This document shows, piece after piece, positions 13,414 through 27,569 of a stretch of 64,000 nucleotides of DNA. Each line of letters starts with the position of its first letter. Position 1 is the stretch's first letter. The position numbers were made by a program, and so were the translations under genes. The notes beneath the pieces are model-generated. The model was not told where the DNA came from, made no database searches, and worked only from the letters and a program-made list of their open reading frames with translations. Source of the stretch: Dioscorea cayenensis subsp. rotundata (Eukaryota > Streptophyta > Magnoliopsida > Dioscoreales > Dioscoreaceae); the NCBI RefSeq assembly GCF_009730915.1, contig NC_052479.1, forward strand, positions 62,001 through 126,000, given 5' to 3'.

Positions 13414-15006
13414 ATTAATAACACTATAATTGTAATATAAAAATGGTTGATTTTTTTTTCCTTATATTGATAATGTATATCCTTTTTCATTATAAAGAAA
13501 AAATAGTATTCTAGTTCTATTTATTTTATTAGTTATTATTATTTTATACTATTTGATTAACAATTTATTTCTATTAATATTTTTTTAAAAACAAGTAAAA
13601 TGAAATAAAATAAATGAGTTTTTAAACAAAACATGCCACATAATAAACAAACCTTAAATTGTGTGGTTTGATTCAATCAAAATCAACTATTCTTTCAATT
13701 AAGAACTTTTTTATAAATCAGTTAATAACCCAAATTTGAATCAAATAATTCAATATATTCCATATTAATATTAATAGAAGTGCATTTATGTTATTGTTTC
13801 ACAAATATGATTGTTTTGACATTTCTAATAATATCAATCATCATTATTATCTTTGTATTTTTAATTTCCAAGGTATTACTTCCAATTAGAAAAGGATTGG
13901 AGGAACTCTTTAGTTTTAAATTGGGAATGTTTTGTTATGAATCCACTATAACTCTCTAGTTTTTATTGTATTTTTATTGAAATATTGTTTTACCATGAAT
14001 AATAAGTATATTTATATTTATAAAAGCTTTCATTTTCTTGCTTATCCGTATGTTCAGAAAAATAAATTTTTGTTTTTTTTAAAATATAGATAATTATATA
14101 TAATTAAATATGTATGAAAAAACGGGAGTAATGTTGTTGTTAAAAAAAGTTACCAAATAAATTATTTAACCCATTGGTCATTCTAGTGGTTTGGAACTTT
14201 GGAGGAAAGATGGTCTCGATCAAAGGAGTCAACAAACTCATTTAATAAACTTAATTGATAAAAATAGTTTTTTTTTTAATAATATTACACAATTAGTCAC
14301 CATTCTACAATAAAGGAGTTGGTATTGTTATTTAATTTTCAAATCAAAGCGCACTAAATATTAACATCATTTATAAAAATTATATATATATATATATATA
14401 TAGCTAAAATAACAAAAGTCCCTTTCGAGTTTCGACTATAAACAATCCAACACTATCTAGTGCAGTGAAAAAGAGACAGCGAGTCAAATTCTTTTTGTGT
14501 AGCACTATAGAAATGTTATAAAACACTAAATCATGTTATTTTTTATGTCCTCATGTGGGAAGGAGTCGTAATCTACACGGCTAAAGTTGTAGGCAGGCAG
14601 ACAAGATCGGAGCATAGACAGTCAAAACCTATGCTTAGAGTCCCATAATTTATATATTTATTTTAAAAACTATATTGAAAATATTTATTTACTATTATCT
14701 CATCCCTATAACTATTATCTTGAAAATTTTAAATTTTTAAAAAATTTTAAAACTTAATTTATGATAATATAAATGTAATAAGGCCACACAATATTGTCAT
14801 TTTCCCCAAGACCAACCATGATTGTAATACATGGAGAATTACCATTATAGGGTTATAGTCCCTAATACATCATTTTAGGTGTATATAACAAGTCATTATT
14901 GGTCTGTATGTTAGCCTTCATTACATGGTAAACTTTTAGAGAGTCCTTAAACCACTATAATTGGTGTTGTACATTAATCATCTCTCCGTGGAGTGGTGCA
15001 TGTGGC

Positions 15007-15041
<35 letters not shown>

Positions 15042-15256
15042 AAAAAACTATAAACATAATAATAAATCAAAGATGATACGTGCATGAGAAGCAAATTAGG
15101 AAGTCGCGTTATATAAAAAAAAAGATTTGGAAACAAAGAGTAATAAAGAAAAGTAGGCTTCACGTGAGGTATAAAGTGAATAGCAGTATGCGCGGTAGTT
15201 AGTACTCTCTCAGTGGTAGTGTGCTGCAGTCTCAAGTATACATCAATCGGGCCCAA

Positions 15257-15269
15257 TACACATACACAC

Positions 15270-15300
<31 letters not shown>

Positions 15301-15310
15301 TATACACACA
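15257..15310. repeat. CACATA-type microsatellite
   Basis: Repeated cacata units with slight variation, about 255 bp upstream of the proline-rich gene's ATG and probably in its promoter or leader. Confidence 0.9.
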
Positions 15311-15564
15311 CGCACAGAGAGAGAAACAAAGAAAGATTGATATTCGAGTTATATACTCTCTCACTCTCACTGACCCCGTCCAAGCCTCCTCGAAATCAAA
15401 TCCAAAAGCTCCCTCTTTTTGAATTTCTACAGCTCCTCTCTCTCTCTCTCTCACTATATACCTCGCATTCGCCACTTCCCAGCGCCGGATCCCCCACCTC
15501 GGAGGCTTGCCTGTCTGGCATTCCCGATCTCTCGGCTTGGACTTTCCTAGGGCGACAAGGATCG

Positions 15565-18500
15565 ATGATGAACCGGAGCCCGATTGGGGGTAGAACCCTC
15601 AAGGGGGCCATGGCCAAGGACAAGGAAGAGGACCTCGCCCTCTTCCTTGAGATGCGGAAGCGTGAGACACTTCTTCTTCTCCACAACACCGACGAAGTTG
15701 AGCGTATGTTTGTCTATTCTCCGTTTCTCCCCAATTTTTACTTGTTTGCTTTTTTAATGCTTGTTTTTTTAGCTGATCCTGGTCTTGGGTTGCCGCAGGG
15801 TCTGAACCTGGTGCTTCCCACTTCTTCAAGATCCCGCCTTCTGCTCCCCCGCGCAAGGCTGGCATTGAGGATTTTCTCAACTCTGATAATGATAAGAATG
15901 ATTACAACTGGTAATTATAACTTAATCTAAAAAAGGAAATATATATATATATATATATTACATCGTAAAGTGTTGTCATTATAAGATGAAGATGCGCGCA
16001 TGAAAATAAAGGGAAGAAATGAGGGAGATTGTTCGTACAAATGTTTGTTTGCTGGATATTATGCATTTGTTCTGTGCAAATCTTGGTCTTGCTCAACGCA
16101 ATGTAGAATGCATAAATGGAGTCCTCTCTGATTCTTTCCTAGTATAACTCAAAACCCATAATCCACCTCGCCCAATCTAATGCCTATCTACATTTTGTCT
16201 ATTGTTGATGCATCTTATGTTGCCGAAAGAACTGGTGTTTAGGGCTATCACTTCATGCATTTATTGCACTCAATGAACTCAAGTGAACCAGTTGAATGTG
16301 TGTAGTTTCTTTTAAAGTCAAAAAATTTAATCTCATGATATGAATGCTAGGTAAGTCGCAATATCTACCCAAGCACCTCATTCTTTTTTAGATTTATCCA
16401 TACTTCAAATCCTCAATCAGCTATTGGCAAACTCCTTTTCGAAGTTGTTCTAGTGTAACCTTTTCCACTAAAATTGGAAAAGGCGTCATAAATATCATTG
16501 TGTTGACTCTTAAAACTTGCCGTCTTTTTTGAGCTTATTTTTTGCAAGTGTCTTCCTACCATGATGACTGTTTATTTGTGGGCGTATTGAGTTTTTTTGT
16601 GAATCACTGATACATTCCTACAACATGCTCTAAAGAAACAATCACTTAAAATTACATTCTAGGATGAGTTGTATGTTTGTGATTTTTAGTTTTCCTTCTT
16701 TATATGGCTACTTGTAGCTGCATGGTTTGTTCACATCTAGACTTGGATATACCTCGCATTATTTTGATAGATATTAGTTTACGATTTCAGTTTTGATGGG
16801 GCCTCTGTGTGATCTTTATTTTCAGGCTTCTCACACCACCAGGAACGCCACTTTTTCCATCATTAGAAAAGGAGTCCCCGAGATCTCCTGTGGGGCAAGT
16901 TGGAAATCCAAAAGCACGTCCCACTGTATTGAAATCTCGAGTGAGTGGTTTCTCCTCCCTGTGACATCCTTGTTAATTTCGCATTGCCAATGCTAAATTA
17001 ATTATCACACTTTCAATGTTATGTAGTTTCTTGTTTATTAGGTCTTCTTTTAAAAAAAAAATTTTATTCATGAGGACTTAACTTATTAATAGCAAAGATA
17101 GTTTCATAAAGTAATAGCAGAGCTGATTTTGGATGGCTTGTTGTATGCTATGGAGGATGATTAGTTGCCTTTTTTTGTTTCATTTGCAATTCCGTGAATC
17201 TTAATATCTTATGGCATAGTAATTTATAATTTTCACCTGGTCTAGTATGTAAATTAAAAGTATACTTACTTTCAAGTTTTTAAAGAAGCCATTGTAAATT
17301 GGCTTTAGAAGGGAAACTTGCTACAGAAATTTTCTCATTTAAGATTCTTGCATATTTCTGTCTTTCGTTAAGTTGGAACTCAGGAGGGAAGATCAAGCAT
17401 TATTTTTATAAGAAAAATGTAATTATGTAAACCAAAATCATGCCTTTTCTGTACCAAGCAAATAAAACTGAATGTAAATAAAAGCTCCAAATTTGTATGG
17501 GAAATCTTAAATTAGGGTAATCCTTGTGAAAAAACAACGCATTAAGAATCAACGGAGAAGGATCAGAGTAATGTTAACTTGTCCCAAGTTGATCAATCTA
17601 GCTGTGCCATACAACTAGTTGGACAATCATGAAAGCCAGATCATGGTGCCAGTGCTGATCCTTATTGCTTATCTGTTCCATTATTTCCTTCCTTTTCTGT
17701 CTCTTTGCCACTCATATCTTAAACTTCCCTCTTGACCAATTCCATGTTTTTCCCCTTGCTTTTTTTCTCTGGTTTTCAAAGTAACTTGTTTTAGAGGCTA
17801 TGCTGTTGATTGGTGGGGCCTGATGAGCTGGAGCACATCCCAAAATATAATTAGAAAAAACACTAACAAAGACAAATGAATTAGGGTGGGGAACGTTAGT
17901 TGAGCTCATGTTCCTTTCCAGTACGTGATTGCTATGAAGATGGCAGGTCCTGGTGCATTTGTAAGATCAATCATTCTCTGCTTGGGCATTACAGGTTAAA
18001 TTTAGAAACTTCTGTTTTGCCATCTAGGAAGATTGACCATGTACTTGACTCCTTGTGCTACTAATTGGTGAAAGCTTAATGCTCTAGATTGTTCTTTTTG
18101 TACTCTGTTTCTGATGAATGGTTTGTTAACCACATATTTTGTATTGTTCATTGATATCTATAATTTTAACAAATGCTAGCATATCATCTTGTTCTGAGAA
18201 TGTATATGACAAGAAAGAGCTGATACTAAATGAATCAGCCTAAGCGTTCATGTTGTTTACTGATGAGAACAATAGTTATGTCTAATCAATAAATATGCAT
18301 GTTTAATGGCTATTTGATGATCTACTGTAATTGTGACACTGATTTCTCCTTTATATTCATAATTTTTTTTTATTGTAATTATCTTATGATCTTATAAGCC
18401 AACTGAATAGATCATTTGACCTGCCGCTTCTTGGGAATTTTTTATTCTCACTCCAATGTGACTATTTGTCTAGTGTTGGTGAGATTAACTCCATGCATCC

Positions 18501-20459
18501 TATTATCTATGCATTCTGTGTAGCGCCAATTGGCCAAACATCAATAAGGATGTTAGTGGAAAATGCTACCATTTGAATTAACCATGGTTGGGAGCAAGCA
18601 TGCCTTTTAGGAGATGGGTGGGTGTGTGGGGGAGGATTTCACTTTCAATAACATGGTATTATTACCTTTTTCGTTAGCAATGAGAGCCCTTATCAGTCAC
18701 TGTCAGTGAGACTCTGCTTGTTCTCACAGCATCAAGGTCAATATATATCCTATAAATGTTATGATTTTCCTGCAAACTACGGTATTTGCTTTTTTTCTCA
18801 GCATGAGGCGGGGTCGTAAGTAAGAAATGATTGAATTTAATTGAGTTCATAGCCTCCATTGAAGAATATACTGATACACAGAATTCACCGGATGGAATTC
18901 TCTAACAAAAGAAAACGAGATGTTTATTGATTGATGATAGTAGAGTGCTATGTCAGTCAATTGCTAAAAACCTTAAATTTCTTGCGTTTTTTTTTTGAGT
19001 TGATTAATTCTTCTTTTATTTTGCGGTTGCAGTTGGCACATCCTCATGATCCTTCATCCACTAGAGTCTTGGCTTCTGCAAGACCAACCTCATCCTCTGG
19101 CTTGAACTCTTCAGGTATGGCAAGTCGTAGACCATCATCATCCGGTGGCCGTAGTACCACTTCATCAAGACCTGCGACCCCAACTGGACGTCCTACTATT
19201 GCCACTACTAAACCTTCTAGACCTTCCACTCCCACTTCACGACCTACATTACCTTCAAAGCCAGTGGCACCGCCTCCTAGATCATCAACACCTTCTAGAT
19301 CTTCTACTCCAACGCCCAGACCTGCACCAACTGCCAGTAGGCCTGCACCTGCATCAAGGGCATCCACTCCAACAAGAAGAGCTTCAACCCCGAGTGCTAC
19401 CCCATCACACGCTCCTACAAGTTCTACCATTCCTGGTCGGTCAGCAAGTTCCACCGTTCCTGGTCGGTCAGCAAGTTCCACCGTTCCTGGTCGGTCAGCA
19501 AGTTCTACCGTTCCTGGTCGATCAGCAAATTCTACCGTTCCTGGTCGGTCCGCTGCTGTCATGAAGTCTGGTCAGACAGTGCCGAAAACTTCGGCCCCAC
19601 CTTCACGGGGAACCTCACCTACAGTGAAATCAAGACCATGGAAACCTTCAGAAATGCCTGGTTTTTCACTTGAGGCACCTGTAAATTTGAGGACTTCAAT
19701 GCCAGAGAGGCCCTCCTCTGCTTCCCGGGGTAGACCTGGAGTACCCAGCTCCAGGTCTGCTGAGACTGGACCTGCTACTAGACCAAGAAGGCAGTCCTGC
19801 TCCCCCGCTAGAGGTAGAGCTCCAAATGGGACTGTTCAGAGTGGGACTTCTGTGCCTGCAGTAAATCGATCACGGCTAAATGGTGGTGATAATGTAAGCC
19901 CTGTTATGATCGGGAGCAAGATGGTTGAACGGGTTGTGAATTTGAGAAGATTGGTGCCTCCCAAGCAAGATGACTTGCGATCTGAGAATAACCCCAGATC
20001 ATCCTCATCTCCAGATAGTGCAGGCTTTGGGAGGACATTGTCTAAGAAATCACTGGATATGGCTTTGAGGCACATGGTCTGTGTTGCCCTCTTCTCTTTT
20101 CAATGTTGATCGCTTTGCTCACAATTCTAATGCTGTTGTTTTTGGTATTCCATGTTGATCTCTCTGCATCTAAGAGGTGATTTCCTTTGAAACAGGATAT
20201 TCGGCGGAGCATTCCGAACAATTTGAGGCCGTTAATGACCAACATTCCAGCATCTTCTATGTACAGTGTGAGGTCTGGGCCAACAAAGAGTCGCACAGTG
20301 AGTGTTTCAGATTCACCCTTGGCAACAAGCAGCAATGCCAGTTCGGAACCGAGTGTGAGCAATGTAATCCACTCTTTGGATGGAATCGAATTTGGAAATG
20401 ATGATATTGGAAGTGAGAAAGGAAGCAGGTTTTCTCCAGGTGGTTCACTTACCAGATGA
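15565..20459 (+). CDS. Basic proline/serine-rich protein, microtubule-associated BPP-like
   Basis: Five exons: 15565-15703, 15799-15910, 16826-16940, 19033-20076 and 20196-20459; together 557 residues. The start is the double ATG (MMNRSP); the second ATG is equally possible. The N-terminus has EEDLALFLEMRKRE, then IEDFLNSDNDKNDYNW and LLTPPGTPLFPSLE. The middle is a long low-complexity Ser/Pro/Thr/Arg region. The C-terminus contains LDMALRHMDIRRSIPNNLRP, MTNIPASSMYSVRSGP and SVSDSPLATSSNASSEPS. This set of conserved blocks identifies the plant family that includes Arabidopsis At2g40070 (BPP1) and At3g09000. BPP1 is reported to bind microtubules; that role is inherited from the family, not shown here. 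Residues 252-296 are five copies of a 9-residue repeat. The third intron is about 2.1 kb. Confidence 0.9.
19420..19554 (+). repeat. In-frame tandem repeat, 5 x 27 bp (SSTVPGRSA)
   Basis: Five consecutive 27-bp units encode SSTIPGRSA, SSTVPGRSA three times, and NSTVPGRSA. The units differ at only a few bases, so the expansion is recent on the scale of the surrounding gene. Confidence 0.97.
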
Positions 20460-21088
20460 AGTAGCAGAAATAGATTGTTCTCGCTTCTTCTCCGTAATAC
20501 TACTGACATGTGCTTGTTAGGCATAAAAGAAAAAAAAAAATTCCATTCTCTTTGCTATTCGGCTGCAGCTTGGAGAGAAAGCTGAGAAGACCAGTGATGA
20601 TGACAGAATGGAGTTACTTTAACATTTTCTCTGTTCTGGCTAGTTTTATCTTGATAGACTTGTGATGTTGTACTACCATCTAATACCGATCTGATTATGT
20701 ATCTTTCATGGTTTCTTAAACAGTCCTATGTGTACAATGTCAGGTAATTTATTTGCTTATATACCGCGCTATCTAGGCCATTATTCCTCCCCAATCTCTA
20801 TGGGTGGGCTCCGTGGACGCATTACATATCTAAAATATATTACATGATACGCATGAATTACTTTGTAAAATTAGTTTGTAATAATATAATATAAAAATGG
20901 GAAAATAATAAAAATGATGTTGATGATCAAAGATTTGATAATTGATAGCAGAAAAGAAAATAGTAAATTAGCAAAAGCGCGTAAATAGGAAGTTAAGTTG
21001 CAGGAGTAGTAGCAGAGCAGCAGCAGCTCATTTTACAACAACTCAAGAAAGAGAAAGAGAAAGAGAAAGAGAAGGAAAAAGAAGAAGA
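20460..21088. other. Convergent 3' UTR region
   Basis: This is the spacer between the stops of the proline-rich gene (+) and bS31c (-). It includes purine-rich GAGAAA repeats near 21050. No exon was seen. Confidence 0.6.
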
Positions 21089-21423
21089 CTAAGAGAAGAG
21101 GGACTCGTCTATGTCGATCTTGACAACCTCGTCATCATCAAAACGGTCCTTTCTGGGTGGTGCCGGCGGCATCGGTGCACGCGGAGGACCTCTCCCCTTC
21201 TTCTTCTTGTCGCGAGGTCTCGCCTATGAATCAATGACTCCATGAATATAAATAATACTTTAAGATAAATAAATCAAGAAACAAAAGAAATGAAATTTAT
21301 CTAATCTAATCTCTTACATTCCCAAAGGAATGATTGAAGCGCTTTCCTTTGGCGGTCTTCCTATCTCCTCTGCCGCAGTACACTGAGAAAAAAGAAATAT
21401 AAAACACAAGAAATGAGGCACTC

Positions 21424-21457
<34 letters not shown>

Positions 21458-21638
21458 GCGAAGAGAGAAGAAGCAAAAAAGAAAGACTCATTCCTCAACC
21501 TAAATGGGAAGGAGGCGGCTGCAGAGCAGAAAAGCAAATGGAAAGGGAGGAGGCTTCAGATAAGGTACGGGAGAAGGAAAGCGAAGCTATGGAGGAGTTT
21601 GGGAGAAGAGTGCCAGCCCCCAGCACCAGTAGCGCCAT
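21089..21638 (-). CDS. PSRP4: Plastid ribosomal small-subunit protein bS31c (THX/PSRP4 family)
   Basis: Three exons, high to low: 21638-21500, 21382-21318 and 21223-21089; together 112 residues. The first about 46 residues are Ser/Leu-rich with few acids ([20 protein letters not shown]), as expected for a chloroplast transit peptide. The mature core is [20 protein letters not shown] followed by [19 protein letters not shown]. This is the bacterial Thx/bS31 motif of the 30S head, with a plastid-specific acidic tail ending [10 protein letters not shown]. The phases close exactly (G|TG at the first junction). A mitochondrial paralogue exists in plants; the [11 protein letters not shown] wording and the tail favour the plastid form. 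Localisation is inferred. Confidence 0.88.
21424..21456. repeat. (AAT)n microsatellite in a bS31c intron
   Basis: About eleven AAT units inside the first intron of the bS31c gene. Confidence 0.95.
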
Positions 21639-22319
21639 GGATAGGAATAGGATAGGCCGAGCTCGCTCGTGAGAAAGGGATAAGGGCTCTGAACACCAAT
21701 GTTTCTGGTATATACTACTACATAGTTAGTGAATGCCGTTATTTTACATCCAGCACCCTCAATTCTTCCCTATTTATTCCTTCTTCTAATCCGGAAAATG
21801 AATGACTCCCCTGACTCTTGCTCCGAGATATTTACATACATATATGAATGTAACTCTTCTTGTAAAATTATTGAACAAGCACCGCAAAATCAAATAAACC
21901 AACATTTTAAATCTATCTATCTATCTATATATATATATATGATTCAACATTGTAAAAGACTAAAACTCAAGGGAAACACACACACACACACACACAACTC
22001 ATGGAAGTTCACTCCCAAAAACACATTCAACAAACACACACTCTAAAAGTAAGAAGACCCACATTTCTCAGGAAACCACAAGTTCTTATTTGAAAAAACA
22101 TTCACAGCATCACAATTTGGTCAACAGAAGAAGAAAGCAGTCTACTCTTAATCCGAATAACCAAATTGTATTATTTAGTCTTTTATTGTTAGGCAAGTAA
22201 CTTGTCACTGAGATAATTTACCAGAGAACAAGAGCAGATGCTGGAAGCATAAGCATTAAACAAGGACAAAGAAGAATAGCCAAATTAAGCTATCCTTGGT
22301 TTAAGGTCTGGAGCAGAGA
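21639..22319. other. bS31c promoter region and anthranilate synthase 3' flank
   Basis: The left part should hold the bS31c leader and promoter, and the right part the 3' UTR of the anthranilate synthase gene (both genes are on the minus strand). It contains short TA and CA repeats near 21930 and 21980. No coding exon was seen. Confidence 0.55.
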
Positions 22320-25300
22320 CTACTCAAGGAAAGTAGATTCTGCAAGATCGATAGCACGGGCAAGACCAGCAGCCTTGTTTTCACACTCCCTCTGCTCCAA
22401 TTCTGGATTACTGTCAGCAACAATCCCTGCACCGGCCTGGAGATGTGCCACCCATTCCTGCCGGCGGTTCATGTCTTTGTATGAATACATTGTGTTGTAC
22501 CGGGTTCCAGTCGGGAAAACCATGGTTCTTAAGGCCAGTGCGATGTCCATATCTCCTGAAAACGATATCCCGCCAAATCCACCGCTGTATGGCCCTCGCC
22601 TGGTTACCTCCATCTGATCTATTAACTCCATGGCCTTTACCTGTGAATGGATGATATAATACACAAACAAGGGGTAATCAAAAGGGGGAAAAAAATAGTA
22701 CAGGAAATGGCATGGTGACAGTTAAGGATGTTAGGAGGTTGACCAGATCGATAGTCAATAACCTAAGAACAGCAGCAACACAGACATGAAGTAGTATGGA
22801 TAAAAAAAAGATCAAAAAAGTAGTATCCAAAATAAAATAAAATAATAAATAAAATTTTAGTCAATAATTCCTGATAATTGTTCATATACTTCAATTGCTA
22901 GTACCCAAAGAAAGATGGTACAAGGAAATGTCTACACAAGGTTGGAAATTGGAGACTATGAATATGGTGTTTGTGTGTCAAGAGATAGAGAACAATTTCA
23001 ATTACAATAAAGGGTAGCAGAACAAACCTTTGGAGCTCCACTGACTGTGCCAACAGGCAATGCAGCACGAAGAGCATCCCAGCATGTCAGGTGATCAAAT
23101 AACTCGCCTGTCACCTGTTAAAGGTGTTTCAACCAGCCAAAACTAGCTTATTGGAAGAAAGTTAAGAAAACAATATGCTGATGTCCATTTATATTTATTC
23201 AGCATTATTTCGTGAATTAATCAATAATCAAAGATATGGCATTAAGTTGGCAAGTGAAAACTTTTACCGTGGAACTGATGTGCATCACATGAGAGTATCT
23301 TTCAATTTCCATTAGCCTTTCAACCTTCACAGAACCAGGCTTTGAGACCTGTAGCAATGACGCCCACCCTTCAGATTGAGTACCACAGATAAATGCAGCC
23401 AACTCACCCCACAAGGGTAATATAAAACAATACCCATATGAAAAAGAAACAAGCATTCCCCCATACTTCACAATGCATTACAGAAGTAATGAGAATTAAT
23501 AATCTCATGCTGCTAAGTACTATATTCTAAGCAGCAACCTACTATCAGGGAATAGTTCAGATCTTATTAACAATTAAGGATTTTTTTTTTTTTAATATAT
23601 AACAATAAAAGAAAATCTACATGTCATACATGGGCATTCATTTTCTATCTCTATTAATCAAATTTAAAAGTAAATAGATCAAGCAAGCCATAAGTAGACA
23701 ATGATGAAGATACAAGTAATTGGATCGAAGGCAGAATTGCTATGGGACAGTTCAATTAAACATTTTAAACTAATCCCTAAAATATATAATATCTATGTAA
23801 AGGATAGGAAAGATTAGGAATGCATAAAAGAAAAGAACACAAACCCTTCCGACATCATTGCGTCCCAAATCTACAAGCATGACATGCTCAGCACATTGCT
23901 TCTCATCATTTAGTAGCTTCTTTTCTAGCATCTGATCTTCCTCCTTTGTCTTACCCCTCCTTTCTGTTCCAGCTAGTGGCCTGTTGACAATCTTCCTCTG
24001 TTAACAATACAAAGACATCAAAGATGACAAAGTCAATGGAAGTTTTACACGAAAGTAAAATGCATATAGGATAAAAAAACAAGCAAATTTTTAGCTACTC
24101 AACAAAAAAGGAACCATAGAACATGAGACTACTAAATGTTTTAAGGCAACAATTTTGAAGCCCTCAAACACTAGTAAAAAGGTCATGCCAATTTACCTGC
24201 TTTACACGAGTAAGAATTTCAGGACTAGATGCCACAAGAATGCATCCTCTAGCCTGGTCAAGAAAATATCCATGAGAGAATTCAGAACTACAAGATCGAT
24301 ACACACAACGTGCACAATATACAATTTGTCCGGCATCTACATGCAGCAGATCATGGTGTCTAGACAACAAAAAAAAATGACTTGAAAGAAAAAGTTATCA
24401 GAAGGAAATGCCAAACCTGCAAATAAGCCATATAAGGACTAGGATTCACAATTCTTAGAGCTCTATACACTTCAAATGGATCTGCGAAAGTACGACGTTC
24501 AAAACGCTGGCTCAAGACAATCTGGAAAATATCTCCTGCTAGAATGTGTTCTTTTGCCTGCAAAACAGCCTTCTGATATGCTTCACTTGTCATTGTTGAC
24601 ATTTTCAATGAACTACCAAAGAGTTGAGTTCGCAATTTCACTGATCCAGCAGAAAGTCTTGGACTGTGATATGATCATATCCATCATTACTGAAGCACAA
24701 GCAAAAACATAGTAGTTTCTATGGAGAGAGAGGAGATTTTTTCACTCACACATCAACATTGTGTACCCTTGACAGAAACTTGTCCAATCGATTCCGCCCA
24801 TCAACATAGGCTTCCTCAATAGAGGAATACTGACTTAGACGCACCCAATGAATGACATATGCTTTCTACGGCAAAGTGAAAATATTATAAAAAATCAGAT
24901 CCACAGAAAGCTTAAAGATACCTTTAACCTGGCTAAAGAGAACAGTAAGGGTTAACTACTAAAATTAACATAGTTACCAAAGATAAATATTAAAATAAAT
25001 GGACAGCGCACAATCAAAATATTGACGGAAATAAGAAAAACATGGAAATTTTGTTTTCCTTTTTTAAGAAAAGGTCCTCTAAGGGATTTCATTAGGCGGT
25101 GAGAAAACAACACAATGCCGTTCCCTTTACTTGCAAAGGACGATAGTTATGACAAGACGAGACAGAATCAGAGAGCAGCTTATTGACACCTGTTGCTAGT
25201 TTGTTTGGATGAAGGAAAGGTCCAGTATGGTTCTTTTACCATTACTATCGTGTGCACAAACATGTCCGTTATACACTTTCAACAAATGAGTTTATATGTA

Positions 25301-27569
25301 ACCATCTACATTTGTCAACCACATAAGGTGGATATACCCCACAAATGTGTGTAGCAAGAGATACAGACCTTTTCCACGTGATCAAACACTACAACGTCAT
25401 TGTACAGACCTAGGTGAACATCTGGGAGGTTCCTATCATCCACAGGTGTACTGGAGAAAGGAAGCTTCTTTTTTTCTACATATCGCACAGTATCATATGA
25501 GAAGTAGCCCACCCATCCACCTGCACAGAACATAGTCATGTATAGCATTTGCGATTCAGAGCTAGTCCTCATTATCCATATGCACATATACACATGAGCC
25601 ACAAATGACTATTCACATCATTATAATATTCTACCATGGTAAATTGAAACAATGAATGTTCAATGAAAACACACTATTAAAAAAATGAGATAATGGAGCT
25701 ATTTTGGTTTTCAAGTTGACGAAGAAAGTGAAGTGGCATGTATACACATATTAAGGGGAGCCAGCACAGTGGCTTCTACATGGTTGACATAAGAAGTTGG
25801 TGATGCAGATTATAAAATCTCAGATATACAAAGATCACTGTGTTATTTTGCAATAGCATGCTCTCTTCTTGACCAATGATCATGTATTACACATAAAAAA
25901 ATTAATAAAAGAAGCAATGCTATCTTCCATCTGTTATCAATAATAATTGCACAAGTGGTACACACAAATAGTATTTTCCCCTGAATCATGAGCTACGACT
26001 AAGGAACAAATTTGAAAGGAATCTGGCAAAAACCAAGTGTTTTATATCATGCCATAATTTCATCAGAAATAACTATAAAACCTTTTACACAACCTAAAAA
26101 GTTAAATTTTGCTCTATAGAAACACCGTTTCTGAAGGAAAACTGGACGATGATGACTTTGAGAATGAGAAATGGTTTCTGATTAGTAAGTAATTTTTACC
26201 TGGCTGCTCAATATTCCTTTTCTTGTTCTTTTCTCTTTTCCAAAACTTAAAAAGGGATAAACTACTTCAAGTATAGGTTGATTAATCCACCAAACTGGTT
26301 ATTTACCAAATAAAATGAAACATTGCAGCAAAAACAAGGGGAAAGGTGTTGAGTTCATCTTAAATGTTCAAAAGTGAGTACAGCCAATTGATTGATGAAA
26401 TAATAGATTTGAAAACAGGGTATCATTGTCTCAGAAAGGATTTCGAAAAACAAGCTGTGAACAAATGCCGGCTTGTCCCTGTGACTAGCACACAAGCATT
26501 GACAACAACATGGTGATAAAATTAACCGCATTAGCAAACCTAGAAAAATTACATGGTGGTGAATTTAGCCTTCCAGATCATTAATGAAAGAGTTACAATA
26601 CAACTCAAACAGTTAGCCAGTCCATGAGGGCAACAATCATCCCACAACCTTCTATGATATTTCATAAACTTCCTAATGCTCATTTTAAACAAAAGAAACC
26701 AGGAAGGGAAAAACATCCAGCTAGTTTTAATACACACAGAAAGTTTCCGCTTTTATATGGTTTAACTTTGTTTGATAATCATTCACAGAAACCATAAGAA
26801 GAGATCTTTAAAACATTTCATCATTCTCTGGCAAAGAGGAACGGATAAACAAAAGAATTACCACAAAATGCATCAGGAAGGCTGTCAATTATCTGCGGGC
26901 TCCAGCCCTCCATGATCCTCCGAGGCACCTGCATTGGGTCCTCCACAATCTCCTCTGACATTTTTCCCTCTTCATGATCCATGATCACTACCGCATTCTC
27001 CTTTGCCACAATCTCCATCGCTGGCTGAGCTCCCACAACACTATATCGACCCTAATATCACCATTTATTTTACATTACTGGGGGGAAAAACTTACAAATA
27101 CTACATAAAGAAAATCAGCGCACCACATTGGTTCTCCTGGAACCTTGCTCTACAGATTCAAAGAGGAAACTTGGGGCCTCCCGATCGTCCTCCTTCACCA
27201 AGCAGCGGTAGGCCAGCACCGGCGTCAGGTGATCACAGAATATGCAGCGATGAAGGGGCACCAAGTTCCCAATTTTAGCCGCCTCCTTGAACTTAGCCAT
27301 CTCGTCCATATCAGCTATCCATTAAAACAAACACCTGTCAGGCAAAACACAAAACCCACTTCCAATCAAAAGCAATCAAGCTCTCCAGTATTACCGACGG
27401 CGGCCGAGATTGATGACTCGGCGCAACACTTGAAGGAAGGCAGATATGAAAGACGGCAACGTTGGGGAACTCGCAGGGACGAGCGGGCGCAGCTAAAGGC
27501 GGAGGGGGCGGCGACAGAGCGGCGGAGCCTTAACGGCCTGAACGAACCGGACACCGCTAAGGCTTCCAT
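22320..27569 (-). CDS. ASA: Anthranilate synthase alpha subunit, plastidial (TrpE)
   Basis: Eleven exons, high to low: 27569-27395, 27314-27124, 27051-26862, 25520-25369, 24865-24750, 24663-24417, 24253-24197, 23997-23845, 23348-23268, 23114-23028 and 22640-22320; together 589 residues. It converts chorismate to anthranilate, using ammonia from a glutamine amidotransferase beta subunit; this is the first committed step to tryptophan, in plastids. The first about 55 residues are Arg/Ser-rich without acids, a transit peptide. The N-domain has [13 protein letters not shown], the plant counterpart of the LLES Trp-feedback element. The chorismate domain keeps [90 protein letters not shown] and [11 protein letters not shown]. 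All residues I can check look active. Which ASA paralogue it represents cannot be decided. Confidence 0.95.

Larger units (their letters stand above)
12524..15564. other. Divergent intergenic region with palindromes and microsatellites
   Basis: This lies between the start codons of LOH2 (-) and the proline-rich gene (+) and must contain both promoters and leaders. It is very AT-rich from 12.9 to 15.0 kb. It holds two interleaved inverted repeats (13219-13413), (TA)n tracts near 14380 and 15010, a CACATA-type tract (15257-15310) and a CT-rich leader (about 15435-15455). No exon was found. Confidence 0.6.

Noticed and set aside
19044-19562. Minus-strand open frame with repeated ADRPGTVEL units
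   Set aside because: Antisense shadow of the 27-bp repeats and low-complexity exon of the proline-rich gene.
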